Source: Mycoplasma sp. Ms02 (GTDB lineage Bacteria > Bacillota_I > Bacilli_A > Mycoplasmatales > Metamycoplasmataceae). From it: DNA of 64,000 nt. Location of the stretch: assembly GCF_019720735.1 (NCBI RefSeq), contig NZ_CP081302.1:310001-374000 (forward strand), given 5' to 3'. Positions 1 through 12,600 of this stretch are shown piece by piece. The notes beneath the pieces are model-generated. The model searched no databases, had not been told where the DNA came from, and was given only the letters and a program-made list of their open reading frames with translations. Both the position numbers and the translations under genes were made by a program. Every line of letters starts with the position of its first letter. Within the stretch, counting starts at the first letter, position 1.

Positions 1-744
1 TTGAATTAACTCTGATTCCATTTTGACAGAAATAGGAATGATTTTTGTATCAACTGGTAAAGAGTTTTTAAGTTTTAAGTATAAGGCATCATTTTGATAG
101 TCTGTAATTTGTTCATTTGACATATTAGCGACGTATAAAATTGGTTTCAGAGTTAAAAGTTGATACCCTTTTATGATTTTGTATTGTTCCTCGCTTAAAT
201 CAGCTTCTCTAGCAGGCTTTTCGCTTTCAAGTAATGCTTTTATTTTTAAAGCAGCATCTTTTTCAGCAATTGCTGTTTTATCGCCTGATTTAGCTTTTTT
301 CTCAACTCTGTGTAAAACATTGTTAATTGTTTCTAAGTCGGCAAGAATTAGCTCAAGATTAATAATTTTCTGATCTCTTTCAGGATCAACTGAATTAGCA
401 ACGTGCATAATATCTGTGTTTTCAAAACATCTAACAACATGAATAATCGCATCTACTTCACGAATGTTTGAAAGAAACTTGTTTCCAAGACCTTCGCCAC
501 GTGATGCACCTTCAACCAAACCTGCAATATCAACAAAATCAAAAGTTGCATAAACCACTTTTTTGGGATTAACAAATTTTGAAATTTCATCAATTCTTTT
601 ATCTTTTAAAACAACGGAAGAAATATTAGGTTCAATCGTTGTAAAGGCGTAGTTAGATGCTTCTACTTGCTTTTTGGTCAAAGAACTAAAAAGCGTACTT
701 TTACCAACATTTGGTAAACCTACAATACCTGCTTTTAATGACAT
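1..744 (-). CDS. ychF: Ribosome-binding ATPase/GTPase YchF (5' part; runs off the window)
   Basis: P-loop NTPase of the Obg/YchF family, known to bind ribosomes and hydrolyse ATP. The first 248 codons are present; the C-terminal part, including the TGS domain, lies outside the window. Residues 8-16 form the P-loop GLPNVGKST, followed by a [10 protein letters not shown] switch region around residue 70. A helical insert rich in Lys and Glu fills the middle, as in YchF. The ATG is preceded by AAGGAG at 7-8 nt. The gene follows tRNA-His on the same strand, separated by a hairpin terminator. Family assignment is secure. Confidence 0.95.
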   Translation of the reverse strand, partial: MSLKAGIVGLPNVGKSTLFSSLTKKQVEASNYAFTTIEPNISSVVLKDKRIDEISKFVNPKKVVYATFDFVDIAGLVEGASRGEGLGNKFLSNIREVDAIIHVVRCFENTDIMHVANSVDPERDQKIINLELILADLETINNVLHRVEKKAKSGDKTAIAEKDAALKIKALLESEKPAREADLSEEQYKIIKGYQLLTLKPILYVANMSNEQITDYQNDALYLKLKNSLPVDTKIIPISVKMESELIQ

Positions 745-775
745 AAAAACTCCTTAAAATCCTTATTTATAGATG

Positions 776-803
776 AAAAAAACGACTTTTACGGTCGTTT
801 TTA
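776..803 (-). terminator. Intrinsic terminator after tRNA-His
   Basis: A 9-bp perfect stem (aaaaacgac at 778-786 with gtcgttttt at 794-802) has A/T runs on both sides, so it could act in both directions. It sits just downstream of tRNA-His and upstream of ychF. Confidence 0.75.
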
Positions 804-808
804 ACAAA

Positions 809-885
809 TGGGGCGATCGACGGGATTCGAACCCGCGTATGACGGAACCACAACCCGCTGTGTTAACCTCTTCACCACGATCGCC
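809..885 (-). tRNA. tRNA-His (GTG)
   Basis: Cloverleaf with a GTG anticodon in the loop TTGTGGT, a GGTTCGAATCC T-arm, and an encoded CCA. The acceptor stem fits best with the extra G at position -1 pairing with C73, the hallmark of bacterial tRNA-His. A TATAAT box lies 11 nt upstream of the 5' end. Confidence 0.95.
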
Positions 886-896
886 ATAGCTAAAAA

Positions 897-902
897 ATTA
901 TA
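897..902 (-). promoter_or_regulatory. -10 box of tRNA-His
   Basis: Perfect TATAAT on the minus strand, 11 nt upstream of the mature tRNA-His 5' end. No convincing -35 box is seen, which is usual in mollicutes. Confidence 0.6.
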
Positions 903-970
903 GCATAAAAAAGAAATAATAATACATTTAAATTTTTGAATTTTATAGATGTGTGTATAAACGTAAATTA

Positions 971-998
971 AAAAATACTGGATTTTTCCAGTATTTTT
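971..998 (-). terminator. Terminator of the giant surface-protein operon
   Basis: Perfect 11-bp stem (aaaaatactgg / ccagtattttt) with a 6-nt loop, just after the TAG stop of the second giant gene. U-runs on both sides suggest bidirectional action. Confidence 0.85.
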
Positions 999-1001
999 AT
1001 G

Positions 1002-4000
1002 CTATCTAATTTTTACAAAGAATGTATCGATTGATGTTGAGTATAGCGAGTTACGCGCTGCTCTTTTCTTAAGATTTACAGTTCCTGTTTCGCTATAATC
1101 TCTCCCATCACCATTTGCTCCGACAGGTGTAAGAATTATTGATTTAGCACCGTTTGCTCCTCAATCAACTCTTGTTCATCTAACCGTCGCTTGACCACCA
1201 CTGATAGGTCAAATTGGGTCTGCAAACTGTTCTGTTGTGGTGTTTGAAGCCCCAACAAGTGTAAATTGAGAACCCTGTCCATAAGCAACGACTTTTTCAT
1301 GAACTGATGAATAAGCTCAAAGAACTTTATTAAGCAATTCACTTGATAATTTAGATTTATCAGGCAGTGCTTCTACTTCTTCGTATATTCGATTGTACTT
1401 AGCAACATTTTCAGGACTTTTATCCCTGTTATTATTTGTTATATTCTTAAGTTCAGTAATACGTTCCATTTGGGTTGCACTTCTTAAAAATAGTGCATTT
1501 TCTACTCATGAATTATAGATGTAAAGGTCTTTAGTGTTTGTATCATACTCGAAAGCAAATTTATATGCATTTACAGACGATGCAGCACCACGGTCCTCAT
1601 AATTTGTATAAGCTCATCATTGAGGGTTATAAATATTCAATTGCGATTTCAATCTGTTGTCATAGTGTTGAGGTGTAAACGGCTGACCTTGAATACTTCC
1701 TGTTCCTGCGATTGGGGAACCAATAAATTGCCCAGGAGTAAACGTGTATAGGGCAATTTCTTGTGTACCATCAAAAGCCTCTAACCTTGCAATTTGTTTG
1801 CTATTATCTAGCAATACGGAAGTATTGTAAGTTACTGAAAGTGATGATCCAGAGTTAATTTTAAATCCGTATTTTTCATTGGTAGAAGGATCTGAACCAT
1901 CGTAGGCAACAGTTATTCTACCTTGATTACTTCCAGGTCTAACAAAGTTTCAGTCTGAACCAGGCGCTTTATTTTGCTCTGTTCCATAAACAATCTTTTT
2001 GTAAATACCGTAAGCTTTAGAAACTACTTGTGCAGCAGACATATTACTTGGAATATGTCATCCTGCTTCTTCTGCATTGAAGACTTTCACTCTCGCAGCT
2101 TGTGCAATTGTATTGTCATCTGTATAGAAAATTTTTGAAAGACCTCTTGGAAGTTCAATTCTGTCTATTGTGTCAAATGTTATTTCGATTTGTTTGTCAA
2201 TTGTGTGACTTTTTAGTTCAGAGTTATCCGAAGTAAATTGATAACTCAATTTAACTCTTATTGTCTTTCTATCCACGTCAGCTGTTTGAACATCTTCATC
2301 ATATCATTTAGTTGAGTCTCATTTTTTTAGTCTTACTCTAAATGCATTTTGAGCAAAAATAGATTTTTCTTGTTCTTCAGAAGTAAAATCTTTTGTTGTA
2401 AATGAGAATTGTTTGAAGTTTTGTAAGAATGTGTCATTATCAGTTATATCTAAAAATTCACTATCAGAAGGCAATATTGATGTGATAGATCTTAAAAAAG
2501 CTTCTTTAGTTAATTTCTCTACAGGAATAGCAATTTTAAACTTTTCTCCAAATGTTACATTTCCTGAATTTGCCTGTGATACAGGTGGTAAAGGAATTTG
2601 AACATTTGAACTCGATGTTAATTGACCAAATAATAAATTTAGAATATTTCCTTGATGTATTCAATCTTTATGTTCGGTCGCTTTTGTGAATGATCCTTTA
2701 ATTGCTTCGATCAATTCTGTAGATGAACCATCTAAATCCTTAACTACATAAGTGTCTAAAGTTGATTGTGATTTTTCAACTTGTAAATTAGTTGGTAATT
2801 TAGCGATTGCTTCTTCTACTGACTGTTTGTGTTGGTTGTAAAGATTTTTTACTTCTCTTGTGTAATCTGAATCAGTTTCGTATTCTATACCTACGTAAAG
2901 ATCTTTAAATACAGCTACTAAAGGATTTACAGATGTAGCTTCCGAAATTCTTGATTGTAGTAATACTTCAAATTCAACAAATGCGTCATTAAGATCTTGA
3001 AGTCTTTTAGCAAATGATGATAAGTTTGTGGCTTCATCTTCATTTTTTACTGAATCATAATCTGTTGCGAGCGATTCGTAATTACTTTTAAGACTTGTGT
3101 ACAGGTCTTTTAGTGTTTCAAGACCGTTGTAATCAAAAGGATTCTTATCTGGTGTTGAAGCAATAAATGCATCCATTGATTCAACAAATACAGGATAGAA
3201 ACCACGTGTTTGACCCGAATCAGCTGTAGGACTCATTTTTTTGCTGAACTGTTCTCTGATTTTCGCTTTAGTTTGGGCAACCACTCCTGAACTCCCTGAG
3301 TTAACAACTTCAAGAAGTTTAGAAATTTTCACTTCGTAATTATCCTCAGAATCATAAGATTCGTTTTCGACAGCATCCATAGTTTCTTTTAGAGCCTGTA
3401 AAGCAGATAAATCAGATGTTTGAATACCTGCTCCAAACTGAGCTTGTTGGTTTAGAGGACCAAACTCTTCTTGAAGACTTGTAAGAATATCTTTAGCTTC
3501 AGTAACTTTTTGTAATGCACTATCGTAAACTTTAACGACTTGTTCTATAACGCCTGATTTGGCTTGTCTTAAGTATTTATTCACCTCGCCAAAAGAAAGT
3601 GTTTCGATAGGGGTTGCAGAACCAGATACTCTCAGAGCATCTAAAGCATCTATAGAGTCTCTTTTAAACGCTTCAGTTAAATAATCTTCCGTTCCAAAAA
3701 GGGTTGTTAAACTTGATTTTCTTGAAGGATTTCCTGTGTCATCTGTTAAGAAATTCTTAAGATTAAGATCAAGTTCAAGTTGAGTATTGATTTGATTTCT
3801 TTTTGCAGTTAAGATTTGCTGGTTAATTGTTGCTAGATCTGCTGCAAGTGTTTTCTTAGTTGCTTCAACATTTGGTTTAGCAACCAAAGCTTGTTGAGCA
3901 AGAGTTTTTTTGTTTTGTAGTTCTAAAAATTTTGATGTTACTTCAGCACTATCTAAGAAAGGATCTTTTAATAGTAAGTAAGAATCGGAAACTAGAATTG

Positions 4001-7000
4001 CATTTTTTAATTTCTTTGCGTTTTCAAGTGCATATTTAATTAATTTGTTTTTCTTATCTGCATCAGCTTCATCAGCATTTTTAAAGAATGTTTCAAAAAC
4101 TTCTTCAGGATCTGAATTTGGTTGTAAATAAACAGATCAGAATTCAGTTATTAATGCATCAATCGGTTCTCTTTCGTGCACTGTGTTGTTTTCAACCAAG
4201 ATTGTTGTAGATTTAAACTCTTGATAAACCTGTGAGTATTCAAAAAGAATGTTTAAACGGTGGTAAGCATCAGAAACTTGCTCAAGTTTTTGAGTAATCT
4301 GATCTTGATAATTTGCTGGTATTTCTTCAAGATTTATTAAGTCTTTGGCTTCTTGAATTAATGCTGAAGCCCCTTCTTTTTGTTCCCTTATTCTTCTTGG
4401 ACTTTCGTTTGGATCTGGATTATTAGGATCATCACTAGGTGCAATAACACGATTATTTAAGTTTTCATACCTTGCAGTTTGAGCTGCTAATTCTTTAATT
4501 ACAGCCACAAAATCACGGTATGACAGAGCTTGTTGTCTTAAATCGTACAGTTCACCTTCGTTTTGATCTTCATTCAGGTCTAAACTTTTATCATTTCTTC
4601 TTATAAGTGACTTTACTCTCTTGTTTACAGCATTTTTAGCCAAAATCTCTTCTGATTTGAATGTGTTTCCATCAAGTATTGACTCAAGAACAGTATTGGT
4701 TTCGTTTCTGTACTCATTAACTGCTGTATATAATTCTTGTTTTTTTCTTGCTTCACGAACACTTAGTTGATCATTTTGTGATTCATTTGCTCTTAAACCT
4801 TCTGAAGAACTAGGAGGATTAAGAGGTGCAGGTACTGTAGATCATAATAATCTTGTTAAACGGTCGGCGTCAGTGATATTCCCTGTATAGCCTTCGTTTA
4901 ATAATCTTGTTATTTGCTCTGAAAGTTCTTTTTGGAAAGCAACTAGATCTTTTGCTTCTGCTTCGAATTTTGCTTTTACTTGAGCTAGTTTTTCGATTGC
5001 ATTAGCATCACCAGATTCAGCAATTGAAGCTGCATAAAGATCGTAGCTTTCAAGATATTCTTGCATTGCTCTACGCTTTGCAACACCTGATCCTTCAGGG
5101 TCTAATCTATGGAAGCTTACTGATCTTAAGATTTCACTTTGTTCTTTAATTAAAGTGTTAAGATCATCAACCATGATTAGTCTTTGAGTCATGACTTGCA
5201 ATTCTTCTTTTATTCTTGTTATTGCATCTATATCATTTGCGCTTGAATAAATGTTTTGAGCTTCCTTGATTTTTTGGTCCAATGCAGCTCTCAATTTTCT
5301 CACACCTGGTGCACTTGGATTTACTAACCCTGGTTGTCCTGGTGAAGCGATTTGTGTTGCATCTGTAGCTGTCTTGATCTCTTTGGCTAGATCAACGAAT
5401 TCATTAATATTGTTGGCTATTAAATTAACACGGTTATCGATTGCGTTTAGCCCTTGTACACCATTTTGATCTTCAAGTGATTCGCTTAGATTGATCTGAC
5501 TGATCATTTTATCTAAAACTTCGTCTACTACAGCTTTTTGTTCAGGTAAAACTTCTGATTGTTGAGCATCTAAAGCATCTTTTAGACGTTTTCTAATACC
5601 TTCATTTCCTGCTGTAGTTGATTCAATATTATTTTTGATTCTATTTCTGATGTCAGCAATCTGACTTTCTTGGTTTAGGACATCTCTTAATTTAGAATAG
5701 AAACCTTTTTGATCTCCTTCATCTGGTATACCTAAGTAATCAGGTGAAATTGGTTTAAATTCTTCAAGAGCATTTCTCAAGTTTTGAATTGATTGGGTGT
5801 TAACTTCCTTGCCTTGTGATTCTGCTTCTGTAAGCTCCTTGATTTTATCAGCCGTTTGTTCTTGAAGTTTTACCATTGAAAGTTGGTTTTTGGCTGTTTC
5901 ATACATAGCTTCAACTTGTTCAGGAGTTAAGCTTGGGTCATTTATAGCTGCTTGAATTGCTGCAATGTATCTTTCTGCATCTGCTTTTACTTTGTCATGT
6001 TCTGGACTTGTGCCAAAGTCAGACGATTTTAGAAAGGCATCTATTTCAGCTAATTTAGCTTTTACTTTGTCTTTGTTTAGGGCAGCTTCAAGTTGTCTTT
6101 CAAAGTCAGCTATTTCTTGAGTACCATTTAATACTTTGTCGTTTTTGGCTGCTTCATAAGCTTTTTTGGCTTGAGCATAAAAACTTGAATCATCTAGACC
6201 TAATGTTTCTGCCGAAGAATCCAATCTTTCTTGAAGAGCATCAATAGCTGTCACTTTTTGGTCATATTCGTTATTTTCTGTGACTTTTTGCTCTCTTAAA
6301 TCTTCCATTTTATCTTCAAGAGCTTTTCTTTTTGCTTTTAGGTCTTCAACAGTTAAATTATCGTTGTATAAGGCTTCTAGCATTTCTGCTTTAAGCTTTT
6401 CAACTTCTTTTTTAGTTTCTTCATGTACTTTTCAGTCTTTTTCTTCACCTAAAATATCATCTAATTCAGCAATTTTAGATGCTAAATTCTTTTTCTCTTC
6501 TATTAAAGGTTTAGCTGCTCTAAGGGCATCGATTTTAGCTTGTGCTTCTTCAGCAGAATCTGAAGGATTAATTTCATTTTGATTCATTAAATCTTCAACG
6601 TATCTTGCAACTAGCTCACTTGTTTGATGATCTAATGCGTCATAAATATCTTGAATATCTTTTAATTCATTAGCAAGTTCTGCTTCTTTTTCCATTTTTT
6701 CAGCAAAAACACCTAGTTTATCTAAATCTGTTTCAGTCAAGGCTGAATTTACTTCTCTATCCAGTGACGCTAAATCATCACGGTTGTTTGAAGCTGGTTT
6801 AGAATCGTTATTTGATTTTGTAGCTTGTGCTGAATCATTTAGTTTTTGAATTTTATCTTTTAAGAAAGAAGCCTTGATATTTTCTTCATTGTTTTCAATT
6901 TGATTTTTAAGAGTATCAACACCTAATAAATTAGGAATGTTTCCATTTTTAAGAGATTCAATCATTGCTGATGCCTGTGATTGTAGTTCATCATTTTTAG

Positions 7001-9593
7001 CAAAAGCTTGGTTTGTTCTATCCCCTACGAATTTACTTGATTCAACTGAAGATTTTGTTGAATTAGAAGCTGCTTGAGCTTTTTCTAATTCATTAAGAGG
7101 TTCGACCAATGCATAAAGTGAATCAATTTCTTTATCCACTTTTGAAACAAATTCAGGTGTTATTTCTTCAGTGTCAATTTGCGTTTGTAATTTATCAATT
7201 TGAGCTTGAAGAGCCTGTGCTGCAGGTGAATTTGGATTAGCGAATGTTTCGTCTTTTTTCTTTCTCAGTTCTCTCAATTTATCTTCTAGATCAAGTTTCA
7301 GCATCGCTTTTTCTAATTCTTTTCTTTTTGCTTCAAGCTGTTCATTTGCTTTAGCTACTTCAATAAGTGAAGCATTTGGTGTTGAGAATAATGCCTTAAC
7401 TTTAGCTCTTTCAACTTCTAGAGCCTCAATTTGAGGAGCTAAAATATCAGCTGCCTTATGACTTTTAGCTTTATCTAAAAGGTCGCTTGATTTTTTATCT
7501 GTATTACTTAAGTTTTTAAAGGCTTCTCCTGTATTAACCATGTTTTGAAGTCCAGCAGTAATACTATTAATCTCATCTAGAGTTTCTTGCGAACTATCAC
7601 CTTCATCAGCTGCTTTTCTTAGTTCTGCAAGCCTTACATTTTTATTTTTGTACTCTTCAATTCTTGCTAATTCATTTTCTGAGAATTGGTACTCAGGGTT
7701 ACCGTCCGAGAAAACCGTTTCTAAAAAGTCACTTGCAAAAAGTGATTGCTTATTGGCTTCAGTTACTTGTGCAGCAATTTTAACGTTTCTGATTTTATCT
7801 TCGACTTTTCCAAAGTTTCTAAATAACTCAACCGAAGGAATAGGATTGTTTTCTTCGACATCGTTTTGAATTTCTTTGATTAGCTCCTCACTTGATTTTA
7901 AAACCGATTCATTTTGATCAAGCGATTGCTGTGAAAGTCTGTTGTTTTGATATTTTAAGTCTTCAATTAAATTTCTTAAGTGTTCTTTTAATAAAGAACG
8001 CATTTTTTCATTTATCGACTGTTTTATAGGAGTTAATGCAAATCCAGGTAAACTAGAATCTCTAAACATAGTGTCAATTTCAGATAGCAAGCTTGAAATT
8101 TCACCGTTAATATTCTCCCTTAAATAAGCAGAAGACTTTACAACTCTTAGTTGAAATGCAATAATTGAGACATCACCGTAAGTTTGGTTTTTGGAATCTA
8201 ATTCTTGAGATTCTTTTTTGATTAGTTCTAAAGCTTGATTCAGCTTAGAATCAAGATCTTGATCAACTGATAGTAAACTTTCTACACGAGATTCAACAAC
8301 TGCTTTTTCTGAAGCATTTACAATACGTGAATCTTGGGCTTCTGTCAGTTCATTTTTCAGATCTTTATATGCGTCTGATAATAGCATTGCTTTTTGAAAG
8401 TTCGATTGTAACTCTTTGCTTTTTTGACGTAAGTCGTCGCCAGAGAGAGTTGAAATTAAACTTGCTAGTTTTGAAATTTCGTTTTTTACAATTGAAAGCT
8501 CTTCTGGAAGCTTAACAACTGCTTTTGAGATTTCTGAAGCTTGGTCGTGAATTTGAGAATCTGTTTTTGTTTCATCTTTAAGAGACTCATAAAAAGAAGT
8601 TAAAGATGTCTTAATTGTTTCGAAATCAACTTTAGAAGATGCAATCGCTTCGTCATCGTTAGCTTTTTGTAGAAGCTCTTCGATTTGTGATTTTATAGTT
8701 TCAGAAGTGCTAGTTGCTTCTTTTACTAAATTCAATTTTTCTTTAAGTTGTTGGATTTCTTCGATCGTTTCTGAAGAATCTTCTAAAAGTTTTTTAGCGC
8801 TTAAATATGTTGAATTTACTAAAGCAGAAGTAATTTGGACATCATTTCATCTAAGATCTTTTTGGACTACTGTTTTCAATAAGTCTTCGATTGTTTTAAC
8901 TATGTTTTGAGATAGATTAGAGTGTTTTTCTTCATTCTCTTTTGCAAAGTTGTAAGCATCTTGAATCGAATCAAGGTAAGAGTTTATTTTTTGATTTTGT
9001 ACTTCTAAAATTTGATTTAAACCTTTTTTGAAGGCATTTAAGAAATTAGCTTTTTGTTCTGAACTCAATTCATTTGCTTCTTCTTTAAATTTCTCAATTC
9101 AAACATCAGGCATTGAAAGTAATTGATTTTTTAGGTCTTTTTCTCTTATTCTATCAAGCTGATTATCTAAAAAGTAGACTCAAAACTCCTTTTCTCTTTC
9201 CTTGTTATTAAATTTGATTGAATCTAATTTTTCGATTACTTTATCCAAGAATAGGCTTTGAGCGTCTTCCATTTTTGCAAGTTGCTCTTTTAACGATACT
9301 TGTTCTTCTGAATCTGATTGATAATCATCAACATTTAACTTTTGATCGTGTTTTACAGCATCAAATGCATTTTGAAGTTCTTGTACATCTTGGTTATTTA
9401 AATCTAAATAATCTTTGTATATTTTGAAATTAATCTCTGATTCAGAGAAAACTTTGTAGACAGAATCTTGATTTTTAACATGTAAATCTTGCGAAAGTAA
9501 ATAAGCAAAAGTACCCAATCCAATTGAAATAGGGAAAGTGATACCTGCTGTAATTAAACTACCTTTTAATACTTTATTTGTTTTGCTACTCAT
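1002..9593 (-). CDS. Giant coiled-coil membrane-anchored surface protein A (2,863 aa)
   Basis: One uninterrupted frame when TGA is Trp; I checked most of the gaps between TGA codons and found no TAA or TAG in frame. The N-terminus is a short basic stretch, then a hydrophobic segment at about residues 10-33, with no lipobox Cys. That suggests an uncleaved signal anchor with the rest outside the cell. Residues of roughly 40-2200 are almost entirely charged amphipathic helix (E, K, Q, L, A, S, D), read as long coiled coil. The last 500 residues are richer in Gly, Tyr, Trp and Thr and look globular. A motif EEAGW in this C-terminal part recurs in the neighbour gene, with similar flanks. Start ATG follows AAGGAG by 5 nt. 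Function is unknown; adhesion or gliding-type roles are possible by analogy with other giant mycoplasma proteins, but I see no specific homology. Confidence 0.9.
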
Positions 9594-9601
9594 GTTTCTC
9601 C

Positions 9602-12600
9602 TTATTGAATTTTGAATTTCATTTCAAATTTTTCTATTTTATCTACAAAGTTAGAGTCTTCGCCTCAATCTTTTGATTCAGGTCTATTGAATACTCCGTT
9701 AGAGTCTGGTTTTAGGATGTTTATTCCTCTTCAATTTAATCCCTTATAAGCAGTTCTGGTTCATTGATGGAATTTAATATTATTTAATGTGTTTTGAGCA
9801 AACGCTTCTGGTGTAGAAACTATTTTTGAATCACCATCTGCCTTGGCATTGAAAATGTAAAAGTTTTTACCAAAATCATCATCGCTTAATTTTACAACTT
9901 GAGGAGTTGTACCTGAATTTTTATCAAACCTATTTATTATCAGAAGCCTAATAACCAATGCTGCGTTGCCATTTACAGATACACTATTGTTATCTACTAA
10001 ACCTGGGCCGGCATTTCTTGTCATAGGAATAGAAATAATAATAGGAAGAACTGAAAGTACTTTTCCTGCATCTTTTGATTCATTAAATCTATATCTCTGT
10101 TCTCAATATTCAATCAAGTTATTTTGATTTCAAGTGTCTCTTCCTAAGTTAACTGGGAAATCGTTATCTCAATAAACCCCTCTTGTTTCAGTATATTTAA
10201 TTTCATCATCACTCATAAATACAGGGTTTAAAGGTTTTCAGTAAACGAAATCTCCATGTTGTGTGTAACCATTGAAATCTGGTTTCATTTTAATTTTAAT
10301 TCTGAAAGAATCAGGGCTAGTAGTTTGATTGTATGAACCTAGTTCTTGATTTTGACCATCAGCAGTTGTGAAAGGTAATGTTGTACTTCTGTCTTCAGGA
10401 AGTGATATTTGAGCATCAATATCTTCATCGACTCTTTCTGTGTAATAGCTCAGTTTTTTGTCGATAAGTGTTTTATGACCTGCGTTTGCAAACGCAGAAG
10501 CTAAATATGCAGCCGTTTGAATTGGTTCCCATCCAGCTTCTTCAGATGTAAATAATGTATTACCTATATTCGTGGTAGATAACATTTCTTTATTTACTCT
10601 TATCTCGCTGAATGTTTTAAACGTAATTGCTACATTTTTATATAAAGCATTTAATTTTTCTACATTGTAAAATGCACTGTTTGCTTGTGTAATTGATGTC
10701 GGTCTTACATATTCAAAATACAAGTTTACAAAACCTTTTTTAATAGTTGTGTCTGACTGTAAAACTAAGTCTACGAAAGAAGAAGCATCGCTTTCTTTTA
10801 GTAAGTAAACCTTGAAGTTATCTGACTTGAAGAATTCTGCTGCAGTTCCTTTTAGAATGTTCATTTGCTCAAATTTTTCAAGTAGTTTTGCTTTATCTTT
10901 GCCTTGTTCGGGCGATAAATTAATTGCTTTATAACTACGTCCGTTAATTTCTTTATCAGTTACCGTTAAGTTTGCTTCGTTTCTTCCATCTTCGGTGTCT
11001 ACTATTTTTTTGAACACTTCACCAGATGTTGCATCTAAAGGTTTGTTGTTTTGGTAAACCAGTGGTGCACCTTCTTCTGTATTAACTTTTTCACCTAAAG
11101 AACTTAAAACAAGGCTGATATGTGATTCTGTATCGAATCATCTGCTAAATGATTCCATATTTTCAGCAACTTTTTTGATTGATGTAAACTCTTCCGTTCT
11201 TGTAGATTTAGCTTTTGAATCATCTTGTTTGTTTAAAGCTTGAAGTGCAGCATTCATTACTTTTGCAATGTCTGCTGATTTTTGATATTCAAATATTGCT
11301 TTTTCATATCTTGTTTCAATATTATTTTCTGAAAGGTTAGATAAAAATTCTTTAATTTGAGTCAATCCAACATATGATGAATCTCCTAAAATTGCCTTGT
11401 TTACAGTATTTTTCAGTGAATTAGCATCTGATGTATCAGAACCATAAATTAACATGTCAGCTTTTCTGTTTGCAACTGTTAATTTAGCAACTGCTTGTTT
11501 GTATTTTTCAAATTGAGCAGTTCTTTCTTGTTTAACTTGCTCAGAAACAGCTTGTTCTTGTGAAACGTTTCTATCTTCAACTCTTGCTGATAAAGTTTTA
11601 ACATCTGAAATTGCTGTATAGCTTGTGTTAAATCCGTCGAATCTATTTTTTAGTTCACTAGATTCTTGGGGAAATCCAAGTTTCTTAAGAACTGTATAAA
11701 TATTTGAAGTAGAGTTTTCATCAGTGGTTTTGAATTGCTCAGCTAACCTATCGAATTGTGTAGATTCAGCCTTAAGTTTAGGAACTGAAAGAATATTGAT
11801 TCTTGAATATAAAGTATCTAGGTTTCTTGAATGTCCTGAAATTTCAAGAGCAACAACTCTCATTTGATCTAAATAAGCTGATAAATCATCTTGGTTCGCT
11901 TTTGCTGCATTAACTTTTGTCTCCATCGATTCAAAAGTAAGAATCGATTCGAATAGCTCAACATCAGATTGTGATATCCCTGCTGTTTGTAATGCTGCTG
12001 ACCCGTCGATTGTTTCTGATTCTCCAGTAATTCCGTTTTTAAAGATTTCAAAGTAAGGTTGATATCTGTCTTTGTATGACTTAAATTTGTTTGATTCTCA
12101 TGATCACACTTTGTCGAATTGATCTTTAAGAGCTTGCACAGAAGCTTTTAGTTTTTCATTTGTATCTGTGTAAGCTTCAGGAGTATCTCTTGTTGTTCTT
12201 TCTAGCTGTGTAATCGCAACATCAACGAAGTTAGAGTTAATAGGTGATGTTGTTGCGTTTGAGTAAAGTGAAGTCATCAATCTATTAAGTCTTTTTGCTG
12301 CTGCAAGTTGATTTTTGACTTCATCTGATTTTGCTTTTTTCAGTCTTGAGATTAAACCTGAAGTTGAGTTCATTAAATCACCTTCAAATTTAATTTTTTT
12401 AGACTCATCATGGTTTACGTCATAAAGAGCAATTTCAGATTCAGAAACTTTACTTTGAATGTCTGTAAATAACGCTAAAATATCATTTTTTCTTGAGAAT
12501 TGTTCATTTGTTTCGTTTTTAACTGCTAAGTACGATTTAGCGATATGAACAGCTTTTCTAAGTGAAACAGTGTTTTCTTTAGCTACTAAGTAAGACTCGT

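Noticed and set aside
1136-1342. 68-residue minus-strand ORF at the 3' end of giant gene A
   Set aside because: It is in another frame; the giant frame stays open through this stretch and ends with TAG at 1002.
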